Source: JAAYCI01 sp964370445 | GTDB taxonomy: Bacteria; Bacillota; Clostridia; Oscillospirales; Ruminococcaceae | Assembly (NCBI GenBank): GCA_964370445.1 | Contig: CAYJJK010000047.1 | Location: forward strand, 1-19,641 | Direction: 5' to 3' | Length of the DNA stretch: 19,641 nt | In this document: one piece after another, positions 1 through 7,854 of the stretch | Layout of the letters: the number at the start of each line of letters is the position of its first letter | How positions within the stretch are numbered: position 1 is the stretch's first letter | The notes under the pieces: generated by a model | Told to the model about the DNA's origin: nothing | The model's database searches: none | Seen by the model: the letters and a program-made list of their open reading frames with translations, nothing else | Translations under genes and position numbers: made by a program

Positions 1-2
1 TT

Positions 3-200
3 ATGTTCCCGAGTTATCCAGACATTGTGGATGTGGCGCAGATGCAAAAGATGCTGGGCGTCAGCCGGCACCTTGCCTACGAACTGATCACATCGGGGAA
101 GGTACAGGGCATCAAGGTGGGTAAGGCCTACCGTGTGCCCAACAAAGGACGGACACAGTCCGTCCTTTGTTGCGTGCGGCGGGGATTTTTGCTAGACTGA
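3..200 (+). CDS. Small excisionase-like helix-turn-helix protein, C-terminus probably altered
   Basis: The 65-residue product begins MFPSYPDIVDVAQMQKMLGV and resembles the short excisionase/MerR-like helix-turn-helix proteins common in Firmicutes. The segment VAQMQKMLGVSRHLAYELI looks like the HTH, followed by GKVQGIKVGKAYRVP, the usual wing. Family members normally continue after AYRVPK with a short helix. Here the frame instead runs into a perfect hairpin (140-172) and then a promoter, giving a tail (GRTQSVLCCVRRGFLLD) that does not look like protein. The ribosome site would lie outside the window, so the start is not confirmed. It may regulate DNA or belong to a decayed mobile element. Family assignment is moderate; function is unknown. 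Confidence 0.6.
   Translation: MFPSYPDIVDVAQMQKMLGVSRHLAYELITSGKVQGIKVGKAYRVPNKGRTQSVLCCVRRGFLLD
140..172. repeat. Perfect 15-bp inverted repeat with 3-nt loop
   Basis: Bases 140-154 are the exact reverse complement of 158-172, with loop ACA. The hairpin replaces the expected 3' end of the HTH frame and abuts the -35 box of the next gene. There is no U-run directly after the stem, so it is not a classical intrinsic terminator. It could terminate weakly, or be a remnant of a small mobile element end. Confidence 0.75.
170..198 (+). promoter_or_regulatory. Candidate promoter of the response regulator
   Basis: TTGCGT (170-175), a 17-base spacer and TAGACT (193-198), with a TGC extended -10 just before the hexamer. 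It sits directly upstream of the ribosome site at 213-220. The assignment rests on sequence match only. Confidence 0.45.
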
Positions 201-227
201 AAGCAGGAAACGGGAGGAGGGACGCCC

Positions 228-908
228 ATGGCAAGGCCCGCCAAGCTGCTGGTGGCCGACGCCGACGCCTCGGTGCGCGAGGTGATACGCATCGCCTGCG
301 CCGAGGCCGGCTGGCTGTGCGACACGGTGGCCAGCGGCATCGAGGCGCTGAAACGCCTGCGCCGCGAGAAATACCTGCTGGTTATTTTGGAGGCCGAGCT
401 GCCCGAGATAGACGGGCTGATGGTGTGCCGCCAGCTGCGCAAAACCTCGCGCGCGCCGGTGGTTTTCGTCAGCACCCGCTACCGGGAGGAGGACCGGCTG
501 GCCGGCTTTGCCGCCGGCGGCAACGACTACCTGCAAAAGCCCTTCTACCCGCGAGAGCTGGTGGCCCGCGCCGCCAGCCTGATAGAGCTGAGCAGCGGCG
601 CGGCTGCCAAGGCCACGGCGGCGGTGCAGGCCGGCCAGGTGCGCATAGACCAGGAGTCCCACGCGGTGTTTGTGGGCGGGCGCCGGGTGGCGGTGTCGCC
701 AAGGGAGTTTGACCTGCTGCTGTTTTTCGCCCAAAACCCCAACCAGGCCTTCTCCCGCGACCAGCTTTTGGACCTGGTGTGGGGCCCGGAGTTCACCGGG
801 GGCGACCGCACCGTGGACACCCACGTGAAAAGCCTGCGCAGCAAGCTGCGGCCCTTCCAAACCATGGTAGAGACCCTGTGGGGCTACGGCTATAAATTTG
901 TGCCCTAG
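228..908 (+). CDS. Orphan OmpR/PhoB-family response regulator with a non-canonical receiver domain
   Basis: The 226-residue protein has an N-terminal receiver domain (about 5-120) and a C-terminal winged-helix DNA-binding domain (about 130-226, with VSPREFDLLL, RDQLLDLVWG, VDTHVKSLRSKL and a final GYGYKFVP). The start at 228 has an AGGAGG site at 215-220. Aligned by eye to PhoB, the phospho-acceptor Asp in the ILD..LP motif is Glu55 (VILEAELPEIDG), and one residue of the acidic metal-binding pair is Ala12 (VADADAS). Ser82 and Lys104 (QKPF), the conserved switch residues, are kept. It may therefore act without phosphorylation, or be fixed in one state, like atypical receivers. No histidine kinase gene is nearby. 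Family call is secure; regulatory targets are unknown. Confidence 0.9.
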   Translation: MARPAKLLVADADASVREVIRIACAEAGWLCDTVASGIEALKRLRREKYLLVILEAELPEIDGLMVCRQLRKTSRAPVVFVSTRYREEDRLAGFAAGGNDYLQKPFYPRELVARAASLIELSSGAAAKATAAVQAGQVRIDQESHAVFVGGRRVAVSPREFDLLLFFAQNPNQAFSRDQLLDLVWGPEFTGGDRTVDTHVKSLRSKLRPFQTMVETLWGYGYKFVP

Positions 909-942
909 CGTGGGTCAATCGCTTTACCCGGCAGTGCCCGCC

Positions 943-988
943 AAAGCCCGCCCGGCGCCTTTTATGGAGCGCACCGGGCGGGCTTTTT
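943..988 (+). terminator. Intrinsic terminator after the response regulator
   Basis: A 13-bp perfect GC-rich stem (943-955 with 974-986) ends in a T-run at 984-988. It closes the response-regulator gene and separates it from the catabolic operon. Confidence 0.85.
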
Positions 989-1037
989 GCGCGCATTGGT
1001 AATATTCCATAGAAACTGCCGATATTTTCATAGTATA

Positions 1038-1080
1038 TTGCCACTTGTATTATAACGTTATAGTATGTTATGATGTCTTA
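1038..1080 (+). promoter_or_regulatory. Promoter and operator of the nine-gene catabolic operon
   Basis: A reasonable promoter is TTGCCA (1038-1043), a 17-base spacer and TAGTAT (1061-1066); an alternative is TTGTAT (1045-1050) with TATGAT (1069-1074). A perfect 12-bp palindrome TATAACGTTATA lies at 1051-1062. TTATGATGTCTTA at 1068-1080 is nearly identical to TTATGACGTCTTA at 12869-12881, in front of the BtpA operon. The overlap of these words with the promoter suggests repressor binding, plausibly by the GntR/UTRA protein encoded at 14934-15671. Confidence 0.6.
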
Positions 1081-1116
1081 GGCGGTCATATATTATCTAT
1101 CTGCAGGAGGGGAATT

Positions 1117-2673
1117 ATGGCTATAACACGTGAAAAATGCCTGGTTTTGCTCACCCGGAACCTGTTCGACGGCACCGGCAAGCCACCTTATGACGGGTAC
1201 GTGGTCATACAGGACGAGCGCATCGCCGCGGTGGGCCCGGCGCAGGACGCCGGAAACTGGACCTCCAGGGCCGACAGGGTGCTGGACCTGGGCGACAAGG
1301 TGGTCTGCCCCGGCTTTGCCGACGTGCACACCTTCTTCTCGGGCTGGGCGCTGTGCAGCATCGGGGTGGATTTCTCCGCCATCACCAGCGATACACAGGG
1401 CGTGGAGGCCATCCGCGCCTGGCAGCGGGAAAACCCCGGCTCGGCCTTCGTCGTCGGCAGCCGCTGGCAGCCGGACGGCTTTGAGATAACCGACCCCGCC
1501 CTGCTGGACAGGGAGTTCCCCGGCACACCGGTGGTCATCTTCACCTTTGAGCGGGACAACTGCTGGATGAACGCCGCCGCCCGCGAGAAATACCAGTTTA
1601 CCCCCGAGGCCTGCTGGGCCGAGATGATTTGGCGCATGATGCCGGACTACCTGAACCTGCCGGGCATGAAGGACAAATACCTGGAATACACCCAGTTGCT
1701 CAACAGCCGCGGCGTCACCACCATCAAGGAGATGACCTTTGACACCTACTACGGCTTTGACGCGGTGATGAAGGCGCTGGAGGACGAGGACGCCCTGACC
1801 GTGCGGGTGGCCATGATGAGCCAGCCCGTGGGCGAGGGCATCAACATCGAACACGGCAAGCGCATGCTGGAAAAGTTCACCGGGCCCTTCGTCAAGTTCT
1901 CCGGCTACAACCGCATGACCGACCGCGGCATCGGCCGCTTTCTGGGCGAGCTCATCGAGCCCTACAAGTCCCGGCCGGACATCACCGTGGAAACCCCGGT
2001 GGAGTGGGAGCTCATCACCGGCGAGACCCACCAGGCCGACGACAACGGCTTCCGCTTCTCGCTGCACTGCCAGGGCGACGGCGCCGTGCGCCACACCGTG
2101 GATTTGTTCGGCAGCTGCGCAAAAGAAAACGGCAAGCTGAAAAACCGTCACGCCATCACCGACCTGGAGCTGACCCACCCCGACGACCTCGAGCGCTTCG
2201 GGGCCATGGGCGGCATTGCCGAGGTGTACCCGCAGATACAGTCGCTGGACGCCAAGGCCGACATGATGGAGATGATAGACCGGCAGTTGGGCGCCGAAAG
2301 GGGCCGCTACTACTGGAACCGGCGCAAAATGTGGGACGCCGGGGTCTGCGTCAGCTGCGGCACCGACATGCCGCTGCTGATTCCCGACATCCCGGAGTCC
2401 ATCTTCTGCGGCTGCGGCGGCAACTTTGCCGAGGGCGGCAGCTTCAACGAGGAAAATATGCTCACCGTGGCGGAGATGCTCACCGCCTGGACCCGCAACG
2501 GCCAGTACAATTGCTACAACGAGGACCGGCTGGGCACCCTGGAAGCCGGCAAGCTGGCGGACATCGCCGTGCTGGACGCCGACGTATTCAACACCCCCAT
2601 GGACAAAATGCGCGAGGTGAAGGTGTGCCTCACCCTCTCCGACGGGCGCATCGTTTACAACACGCTGGACTGA
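1117..2673 (+). CDS. YtcJ-like amidohydrolase (Amidohydrolase_3 type) with altered HxH motif
   Basis: The 518-residue protein has the composite beta-sandwich/TIM-barrel layout of the amidohydrolase superfamily: an N-terminal sandwich strand set (TRNLFDGTG, GYVVIQDERIAAVG), the PGFADVH motif, and a C-terminal return (RLGTLEAGKLADIAVLDAD). His317 (LHCQGDG), His354 (LTHPDD) and Asp417 (SCGTDMP) match the later metal and catalytic positions. The usual HxH reads His71-Thr-Phe73, so the second metal histidine is missing. The start at 1117 is chosen for its AGGAGGGG site; an in-frame TTG at 1045 lies inside the promoter. It is the first gene of the operon and may deacylate or hydrolyse the substrate conjugate, but its substrate cannot be told from the sequence. 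Confidence 0.85.
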   Translation: MAITREKCLVLLTRNLFDGTGKPPYDGYVVIQDERIAAVGPAQDAGNWTSRADRVLDLGDKVVCPGFADVHTFFSGWALCSIGVDFSAITSDTQGVEAIRAWQRENPGSAFVVGSRWQPDGFEITDPALLDREFPGTPVVIFTFERDNCWMNAAAREKYQFTPEACWAEMIWRMMPDYLNLPGMKDKYLEYTQLLNSRGVTTIKEMTFDTYYGFDAVMKALEDEDALTVRVAMMSQPVGEGINIEHGKRMLEKFTGPFVKFSGYNRMTDRGIGRFLGELIEPYKSRPDITVETPVEWELITGETHQADDNGFRFSLHCQGDGAVRHTVDLFGSCAKENGKLKNRHAITDLELTHPDDLERFGAMGGIAEVYPQIQSLDAKADMMEMIDRQLGAERGRYYWNRRKMWDAGVCVSCGTDMPLLIPDIPESIFCGCGGNFAEGGSFNEENMLTVAEMLTAWTRNGQYNCYNEDRLGTLEAGKLADIAVLDADVFNTPMDKMREVKVCLTLSDGRIVYNTLD

Positions 2674-2702
2674 TTTCACAAGCGACTTGCAAGGAGGCCG
2701 CC

Positions 2703-3365
2703 ATGGCCAAATCGATCCTCTGTTATGGCGATTCCAACACCTGGGGCTACGTGCCGCTGCCCCTGGGGGACGAGCGTACCCTGCGCCTGGAGCGGGAGCA
2801 ACGCTGGACCGGCCGCCTGGCCGCCCTGCTGGGGGCGGGCTGGGAGGTGGCGGAGGCGGGCCTCTCCGGCCGCAACACCGGCTACGACGACCCCGATGAC
2901 GGCAAAACCCTGAACGGGCTGAGAACCCTGGAATGCTGCCTGCGCAGCGCCGCCCCCTGCGATGTGGTGGTGCTGATGCTGGGCACCAACGACACCAAGC
3001 CCTGCTTTGGGGCCACCCCGCAGGCCATGCTGCAAAACATGGAGTGCATGGTCTCCGTCATCCGCGAGGACGGGGACAACGCCGGGCGGGGCAAGCCGCC
3101 CGCCATCCTGCTGGTGTCCCCCATCGCCATTGACGGCAGCCGCCTGGCCACCCCGGAGAAGGGCGGCAGCTTTGGCCCCGGCAGCCCCGCCCTGCTGGAG
3201 GCCACCCGCCCGGGTATGCAGGCCCTGGCGGCCCGGCTGGGCCTGGGCTACCTGGACGCCTCGGCCTACGCCGCTCCCAGCCCCCACGACGGCCTGCACA
3301 TGGATGCCGGCGGCCACCGGGTGCTGGCCGGGGCGGTGTACCGGGCGGTTCTGCAACTGCTGTAA
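2703..3365 (+). CDS. SGNH/GDSL-type esterase of the MsAcT-like arylesterase group
   Basis: The 220-residue protein starts MAKSILCYGDSNTWGYVPL, very close to the start of the Mycobacterium smegmatis acyltransferase/esterase MsAcT. The GDSNTWG block gives nucleophile Ser11, GTNDTK gives oxyanion-hole Asn96, and DGLHMDAGGH gives Asp196 and His199 of the triad. No signal peptide is seen, so it is probably cytoplasmic. It lies 29 bases after the amidohydrolase with an AAGGAGG site. Known relatives hydrolyse or transfer small acyl esters. In this operon it may remove an acyl group from the imported compound, which is an inference from position only. Confidence 0.9.
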   Translation: MAKSILCYGDSNTWGYVPLPLGDERTLRLEREQRWTGRLAALLGAGWEVAEAGLSGRNTGYDDPDDGKTLNGLRTLECCLRSAAPCDVVVLMLGTNDTKPCFGATPQAMLQNMECMVSVIREDGDNAGRGKPPAILLVSPIAIDGSRLATPEKGGSFGPGSPALLEATRPGMQALAARLGLGYLDASAYAAPSPHDGLHMDAGGHRVLAGAVYRAVLQLL

Positions 3366-3411
3366 GCATGTACGCTTTTTATACAACCGAAAAAGAAAAG
3401 GAGAGAGCGTG

Positions 3412-4248
3412 ATGGCAACACTGAAACGAGCACAACCGGCCGGCATGGACATCCATTACATCTACTATCCCCTGGACTACTTCCTGGACGCCCAGCGGGA
3501 CGCGGGCTTCAAAACCATCGAGCTGCTGGGTGCGGCCCCCCACTTCCTGATTGACCACACCGGCTATGAGGACACCGGCCGGGTGCGCCGCATGGCGGAG
3601 GAGCGCGGGCTGACCATTGGGGTGTTCACCCCCGAGTGCGCCACCTACCAGTATCTGATGTGCAGCCCCGACCCCGGCTTCCATCAGCGCAGCATGGACT
3701 ATTTCAAGCAGGGCATCAAGGCCACGGCGGAGTTCGGGGCCAAAATCATGCTCACCAACTGCATTGGCGGCACCTGGGACGAGGAGTACGAGAAAACCTA
3801 CGCCCGGGCGGTGGAAAGCTTCAAGGAGCTGGCCCCGGTAGCCGCCGAGCACGGCGTCACCCTGGCTGTGGAATCGGTGCGCCCCGAGGAAAGCCGGGTG
3901 GTCATCACCCTGCCCGAAGTGGTGCGTCTGCTCAAGGATGTGAACCACCCCAACGTCAAGGCCGGGCTTGACACCATTGCCATGGGCGTGGCGGGCGAAA
4001 CGCCCCGCCAGTGGTTCAACGCGCTGGGCAAGGACATTGTGCACTGCCACTTTGTGGACGGCCGCCCCTACGGCCACCTGATATGGGGCGACGGCCTCTA
4101 CCCGCTGGAAAAATACCTGGACGTGCTGAACGAGTTCGGCTACGAGGGCTACCTCACCCAGGAAATCACCGACGGACGCTACTACGACGACCCCGCGGCG
4201 GCAGACAAGCGCAACTTCGCCGCCTTTGAACCCTACTTCATCGATTAA
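3412..4248 (+). CDS. Sugar phosphate isomerase/epimerase family protein, FrlC-like (copy 1)
   Basis: The 278-residue TIM-barrel protein resembles FrlC and the tagatose/psicose 3-epimerases. The expected metal ligands are present: Glu154 (AVESVRPEES), Asp187 (GLDTIAM), His211/His213 (HCHFVDG) and Glu251 (TQEITDG). The block FTPECATYQY corresponds to the YTPETNGYPY region of FrlC. The start at 3412 follows a GGAGAG site. It is followed 13 bases later by a paralogue about half identical by eye. FrlC interconverts psicoselysine and fructoselysine; this protein probably acts on a related ketose or sugar-amine, with substrate unproven. Confidence 0.85.
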   Translation: MATLKRAQPAGMDIHYIYYPLDYFLDAQRDAGFKTIELLGAAPHFLIDHTGYEDTGRVRRMAEERGLTIGVFTPECATYQYLMCSPDPGFHQRSMDYFKQGIKATAEFGAKIMLTNCIGGTWDEEYEKTYARAVESFKELAPVAAEHGVTLAVESVRPEESRVVITLPEVVRLLKDVNHPNVKAGLDTIAMGVAGETPRQWFNALGKDIVHCHFVDGRPYGHLIWGDGLYPLEKYLDVLNEFGYEGYLTQEITDGRYYDDPAAADKRNFAAFEPYFID

Positions 4249-4261
4249 GGAGGAAACAATC

Positions 4262-5104
4262 ATGGCGAGTATCAAACGGGAACAGGTTGCCGGGATGAAC
4301 ATCCACTATGTGAACTATTCGCTGGACTATTTCCTCGATGCCCAGCAGCGCCTCGGCTTCAAAACCATCGAACTGTGGTGCGCGGCGCCCCACGTGTGGC
4401 TGGACCACCTGCGCTACTACGACGCCGCCGAGATCAAGAAGAAAATCAGCGACCGGGGGCTGGCGGTGCAGGTGCTCACCCCGGAAAACTGCACCTACCC
4501 CTACCAGTTCGCCGCCAAGGAGCCGGCCCACGTGGAGCGCAGCTACGGCTACTTCTCCAACGGCATCCGGCTGGCCGCCGAGCTGGGCTGCCGCTACATG
4601 GAGGTAAACTCCGGCTGGGGCTACTGGAACGAGGACAAAGCCGAAGCCTGGAAGCGCAGCCGCGAAATGCTGAGCCGCCTGGCCGAGGATGCCCGCGAAA
4701 ACGGCATCACCCTGGTGATGGAGGCGGTGCGCCCCGAGGAAAGCCAGCTGGTCATCGACGCGCCCAGCGCCAAGCGCATGTTCGACGAGGTAAACCACCC
4801 CAACCTGAAGGTGATGGTGGACACCTGCGCCATGGGCGTGGCCGGCGAAACGCTGGAGGACTGGTTCCAGCTGTTTGGCGACAACATCCTGCACACCCAC
4901 TTTGTTGACGGCGAGCCCTACGGCCACCTGATTTGGGGCGATGGCAAGCACCATCTGGGCCAGTTCATCGAAACGCTGAGCAAATACGGCTACCAGGGCT
5001 ACCTGGGCCAGGAAATCACCGACGGCCGCTACTACGCCGACCCCGCCTTCCACGACGCGCGCAATATGCGCAACTTTGAACGCTACATGGACGAAAACCT
5101 GTAA
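4262..5104 (+). CDS. Sugar phosphate isomerase/epimerase family protein, FrlC-like (copy 2)
   Basis: The 280-residue protein has metal ligands at the same residue numbers as its upstream paralogue: Glu154 (VMEAVRPEES), Asp187 (MVDTCAM), His211/His213 (HTHFVDG) and Glu251 (GQEITDG). Both copies share HFVDG, PYGHLIWGDG and EITDGRYY, so the pair arose by duplication. They differ in the substrate-facing segments around 35-50 (ELWCAAPHVWLDH versus ELLGAAPHFLIDH) and 115-125 (EVNSGWGYW versus LTNCIGGTW). An AAGGAGG site precedes the start. Two intact copies argue for two epimerisation steps or two substrates rather than redundancy. Confidence 0.85.
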   Translation: MASIKREQVAGMNIHYVNYSLDYFLDAQQRLGFKTIELWCAAPHVWLDHLRYYDAAEIKKKISDRGLAVQVLTPENCTYPYQFAAKEPAHVERSYGYFSNGIRLAAELGCRYMEVNSGWGYWNEDKAEAWKRSREMLSRLAEDARENGITLVMEAVRPEESQLVIDAPSAKRMFDEVNHPNLKVMVDTCAMGVAGETLEDWFQLFGDNILHTHFVDGEPYGHLIWGDGKHHLGQFIETLSKYGYQGYLGQEITDGRYYADPAFHDARNMRNFERYMDENL

Positions 5105-5121
5105 TATAACAAAGGAGAAAC

Positions 5122-6096
5122 ATGCACATGGATCCCAAAACCGCAATTTCCAATGTACTCAGCGCGCACGACAGCATCCGCCAGGTGTACTGGGTGGCCT
5201 GTGGCGGCTCCCTCATCGACCTGTACCCCGCCCACTGCCTGGTGATGCAGGAGAGCGCGAATATTGAATCCGCCTGCTACACCAGCAAGGAATTTTTGCT
5301 GTGCCCGCCCAAGAAACTGGGCGCAAGCAGCCTGATTATCGCCTGCAGCCATAGCGGCAACACCCCCGAAGCCGTGGAAGCCGCCGTGATGGCCCACGAA
5401 AAGGGCGCGGCCGTCATCGCCCTCACTGACGGCAAGGGCAGCAAGATGGACGACGCGCGCTTCATCCCCTGGGTGTACCCCTGGGGCGATGGCGTACCCA
5501 CCGCCCAGGTGCCCAGCGGCATCACCCTGATGCTGATGGCCGAGCTGCTGAAGGCCACCGAGGGCTTTGACAAGTACGACGCCCTGGCCAAGGGCATCGC
5601 CGACATGGATGGCATACTGGACGCCGCCCGCACCAAGGTGAACTCCGAAACGGGCGAGGCCTTCGCGGATATGTGCGAAAAGCACCCCTTCTTCTATATC
5701 CTGGGCAGCGGCGCCACCTTCAGCCAAACCTACGGCATGGCCATTTGCTCCATGATGGAGATGCAGTGGCAGCATTGCAGCTACATCCACAGCGGCGAAT
5801 ACTTCCACGGCCCCTTTGAGGTGACCGAGAAGGGCGTGAGCTACTTTTTGCAAATGGGCAGCGGTATCTGCCGTGAAATGGACACCCGGGCGCTGGATTT
5901 CCTGAAAACCCACACCGACGACGTGATGGTGCTGGACGCGCTGGAATACGGCATGGGCGCCGTGGACCTGAGCGTGCGCGACTACCTGGACCCGGTGCTG
6001 TTCTACGCCATGAACGTGGAGCTGCGCGCCGCAAGGGGCCGCCGGTTCGACCATTCCCCCGACACCCGGCGCTACATGGGCGTGGTGGAATACTAA
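5122..6096 (+). CDS. frlB: SIS-domain sugar-amine deglycase, FrlB-like
   Basis: The 324-residue protein has two SIS domains and aligns by eye with E. coli FrlB, the fructoselysine-6-phosphate deglycase. Matching blocks are VYWVACGGSLID near the start, the phosphosugar loop SHSGNTPEAVEAA, SGEYFHGPFEV with Glu226 at the likely catalytic position, and the C-terminal PDTRRYMGVVEY against PDERRYYGGLVEY. FrlB splits the 6-phosphorylated Amadori compound into glucose-6-phosphate and the free amine. The start at 5122 has AAAGGAG only 4 bases away; the second ATG at 5128 gives a more usual spacing. The symbol names the closest family, and the true substrate may differ. Confidence 0.8.
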   Translation: MHMDPKTAISNVLSAHDSIRQVYWVACGGSLIDLYPAHCLVMQESANIESACYTSKEFLLCPPKKLGASSLIIACSHSGNTPEAVEAAVMAHEKGAAVIALTDGKGSKMDDARFIPWVYPWGDGVPTAQVPSGITLMLMAELLKATEGFDKYDALAKGIADMDGILDAARTKVNSETGEAFADMCEKHPFFYILGSGATFSQTYGMAICSMMEMQWQHCSYIHSGEYFHGPFEVTEKGVSYFLQMGSGICREMDTRALDFLKTHTDDVMVLDALEYGMGAVDLSVRDYLDPVLFYAMNVELRAARGRRFDHSPDTRRYMGVVEY

Positions 6097-6112
6097 GACA
6101 GGAGGAAAAGCA

Positions 6113-6976
6113 ATGGCAGAATATCCCATCTCCGTGCTTGGCTTCGGCGATAACGTGGTGGACAAGTACGAGCATATCCGCACCATGTATCCCGGCGGCA
6201 ACGCCGTGAACTTCGCGGTCTATGCCAAGATGTTCGGCGTGGAGCGCAGCGCCTACATGGGCTACTTTGGCAACGACGAGGAGGCCGAACACGTCATCGC
6301 CTCCCTGGCCGCCGAGGGCATCGAGACCATCAAATGCGGCCAGCTCATCGGCGAAAACGGCGCCGCCCGCGCCACCCTGCAGGACGGCGACCGTGTATTC
6401 CTCGGCTCCAATGAGGGTGGCATCCGCGGCGAGACGCTGTACGTGCTGGATCGCTTCGACCTTGAATACATCAAGGGCTTTGACTTGGTGCACTCCGGCA
6501 ACTACTGCTTCACCGAGCGCCAGCTGCCCAAAATCCGCAACGCCGGGGTGCCCATCTCCTTCGACTTTTCCGACGACTCCACCCCGGAATACTACGAGCA
6601 GATTTCCCCCTTTGTGGACTACGCCTTCATGAGCTGCAGCGAGATGAGCGAGAGTCAGGTGCGCCGGCACCTGGAAACCGTGGTGGGCTACGGCCCCGCC
6701 TTTGCCTGCGCCTCCCGCGGGGCCGACGGCTGCATCGCCTACGACGGCAAGGAGTTCTACGTGCAGGCCGCCAAGCCCATCGAAAAGGTGGTGGACACCA
6801 TGGGCGCCGGCGACGCGCTGCTCACCGCCTTCCTGTCGGGCTATATCAGCCGCAAAAAGGCCGGGGCCGAAGGGCCGGACATCATCCGCGAATGCCTGGA
6901 CACCGCCGCCGCCTTTGCCGCCAAGGTCTGCGGCATAGAGGGCGCCTGGGGCCACGGCGCCACCTACGGAGGGTGA
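6113..6976 (+). CDS. frlD: PfkB-family kinase, FrlD-like (fructoselysine 6-kinase type), copy 1
   Basis: The 287-residue ribokinase-fold protein resembles E. coli FrlD. GDNVVDKY matches GDNCVDIY, GGNAVNFAVYAKMFG matches GGNAVNVAVY, FDFSDD matches FDFSDK, and the anion-hole/catalytic motif DTMGAGD ends in Asp234. Such kinases phosphorylate C6 of the sugar moiety using ATP. An AGGAGG site precedes the start. It sits directly after the FrlB-like gene and 4 bases before a second PfkB kinase, so the two are almost certainly co-translated. Its C-terminus extends past the Gly-Ala-Trp near which FrlD ends. Exact substrate is inferred. Confidence 0.82.
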   Translation: MAEYPISVLGFGDNVVDKYEHIRTMYPGGNAVNFAVYAKMFGVERSAYMGYFGNDEEAEHVIASLAAEGIETIKCGQLIGENGAARATLQDGDRVFLGSNEGGIRGETLYVLDRFDLEYIKGFDLVHSGNYCFTERQLPKIRNAGVPISFDFSDDSTPEYYEQISPFVDYAFMSCSEMSESQVRRHLETVVGYGPAFACASRGADGCIAYDGKEFYVQAAKPIEKVVDTMGAGDALLTAFLSGYISRKKAGAEGPDIIRECLDTAAAFAAKVCGIEGAWGHGATYGG

Positions 6977-6980
6977 TGCC

Positions 6981-7781
6981 ATGGCGGTAAAAGTGACCGG
7001 CGTCGGCTTTTGCTGCGCCGATGTGTACGAAAAGCTGGACAAGTTCTACCCCACCGGCAACGGGGTGGACTGGGGCATCCACCTGGCCCGCATGGGCCTG
7101 CCGGTGTCCATCGTCAGCGTGGTGGGCACCGACCGCTACGGCGCCCTGATGAAGGAGGCGCTCAGTGCCGAGGGTATCGACATCACCCACCTGCGCACCG
7201 AAGAGGGCGACACCTGCAAGATGATGATGGACCTGAAAAACGGCACCGACCGGGTGCACCTGGAGGAAATAGAAGGGGTGATGGGCAGCTACGCCCTCAC
7301 GCCGGAGGAAATTGCCTTCGTGAAGGGCCACGACTACATGCACACCGACCTGTTCGGCCGCATTCTGGGCCAACTGCCCGCCTTCCACGACGCCGGCGTA
7401 AAAACCGTGATGGACTTCTCGGTCTTTTCGCAGGACCCGGAGTACCACTGCGAGGCGCACTTCCCCCACGTGGACTACGTTTTCCTCTCCGACGATCGGG
7501 AGGACGAGAGCGCCATCATCGAGTGGATCATGAAGATACACAGCTACGGGCCCAAGCTCGTCACCGCCACCCGGGGCGAAAAGGGCAGCCTGTGCTGGGA
7601 CGGCAAAACCCTGCACCGCTGCGGCATAGTGCCCACCGAGGTGGTGAACACCGTGGGCGCGGGCGACAGCTACATCGCCGGCTTCACCTACGGCATCATC
7701 CAGGGCTGGCCGGTGGAGCAGTGCATGCAAAAGGGCGCCGAGACCGCCAGCGCCGTGATTGCCAAATTCGAGCCTTACTAA
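6981..7781 (+). CDS. PfkB-family kinase, FrlD-like, copy 2
   Basis: The 266-residue ribokinase-fold protein has an N-terminal CCADVYEKLDKFYPTGNGVDWG substrate block, which differs from the GGNAVNFAV of the neighbouring copy, and the catalytic motif NTVGAGDSYIAGF with Asp229. FSVFSQDPEY replaces the FDFSDD block. The two kinases are clearly related but more diverged than the two epimerases, so they probably use different substrates. The ribosome site is GGAGGG inside the end of the upstream gene. Copy 1 is the closer match to FrlD. A 6-kinase for a second ketose-amine, or a general sugar kinase, are the main options. Confidence 0.8.
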   Translation: MAVKVTGVGFCCADVYEKLDKFYPTGNGVDWGIHLARMGLPVSIVSVVGTDRYGALMKEALSAEGIDITHLRTEEGDTCKMMMDLKNGTDRVHLEEIEGVMGSYALTPEEIAFVKGHDYMHTDLFGRILGQLPAFHDAGVKTVMDFSVFSQDPEYHCEAHFPHVDYVFLSDDREDESAIIEWIMKIHSYGPKLVTATRGEKGSLCWDGKTLHRCGIVPTEVVNTVGAGDSYIAGFTYGIIQGWPVEQCMQKGAETASAVIAKFEPY

Positions 7782-7790
7782 ACCCAAGCC

Positions 7791-7819
7791 GCCCGGCGCT
7801 CCCGCGAGGGGTGCCGGGC
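7791..7819 (+). other. Intercistronic hairpin
   Basis: GCCCGGCGCTCC (7791-7802) pairs with GGGGTGCCGGGC (7808-7819), with one mismatch and one G-U. There is no U-run, so it is more likely an RNA-processing or stability element, or a partial attenuator, than a true terminator. It lies in the largest gap inside the operon. Confidence 0.5.
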
Positions 7820-7854
7820 ACGTCTGTTGTTATCAAAGGAAAGAAGGTGCCGGT

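Noticed and set aside
1045..1116. Upstream TTG start for the amidohydrolase
   Set aside because: The extra 24 residues are encoded by the AT-rich promoter/operator; ATG 1117 has a strong ribosome site.
1093..2679. A 528-codon minus-strand open frame
   Set aside because: It lies antisense to the amidohydrolase; its product is a His/Val/Ala/Gly-rich low-complexity string typical of a GC-rich shadow frame.
2004..2702. Plus-strand frame extending the SGNH esterase N-terminally
   Set aside because: The extension is arginine/histidine-rich and overlaps the amidohydrolase in another frame. The esterase begins at 2703, where there is a strong ribosome site and a family-typical start.
5083..6201. 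Long minus-strand frame opposite the SIS gene
   Set aside because: Shadow of the FrlB-like coding sequence with no recognisable motif or ribosome site.
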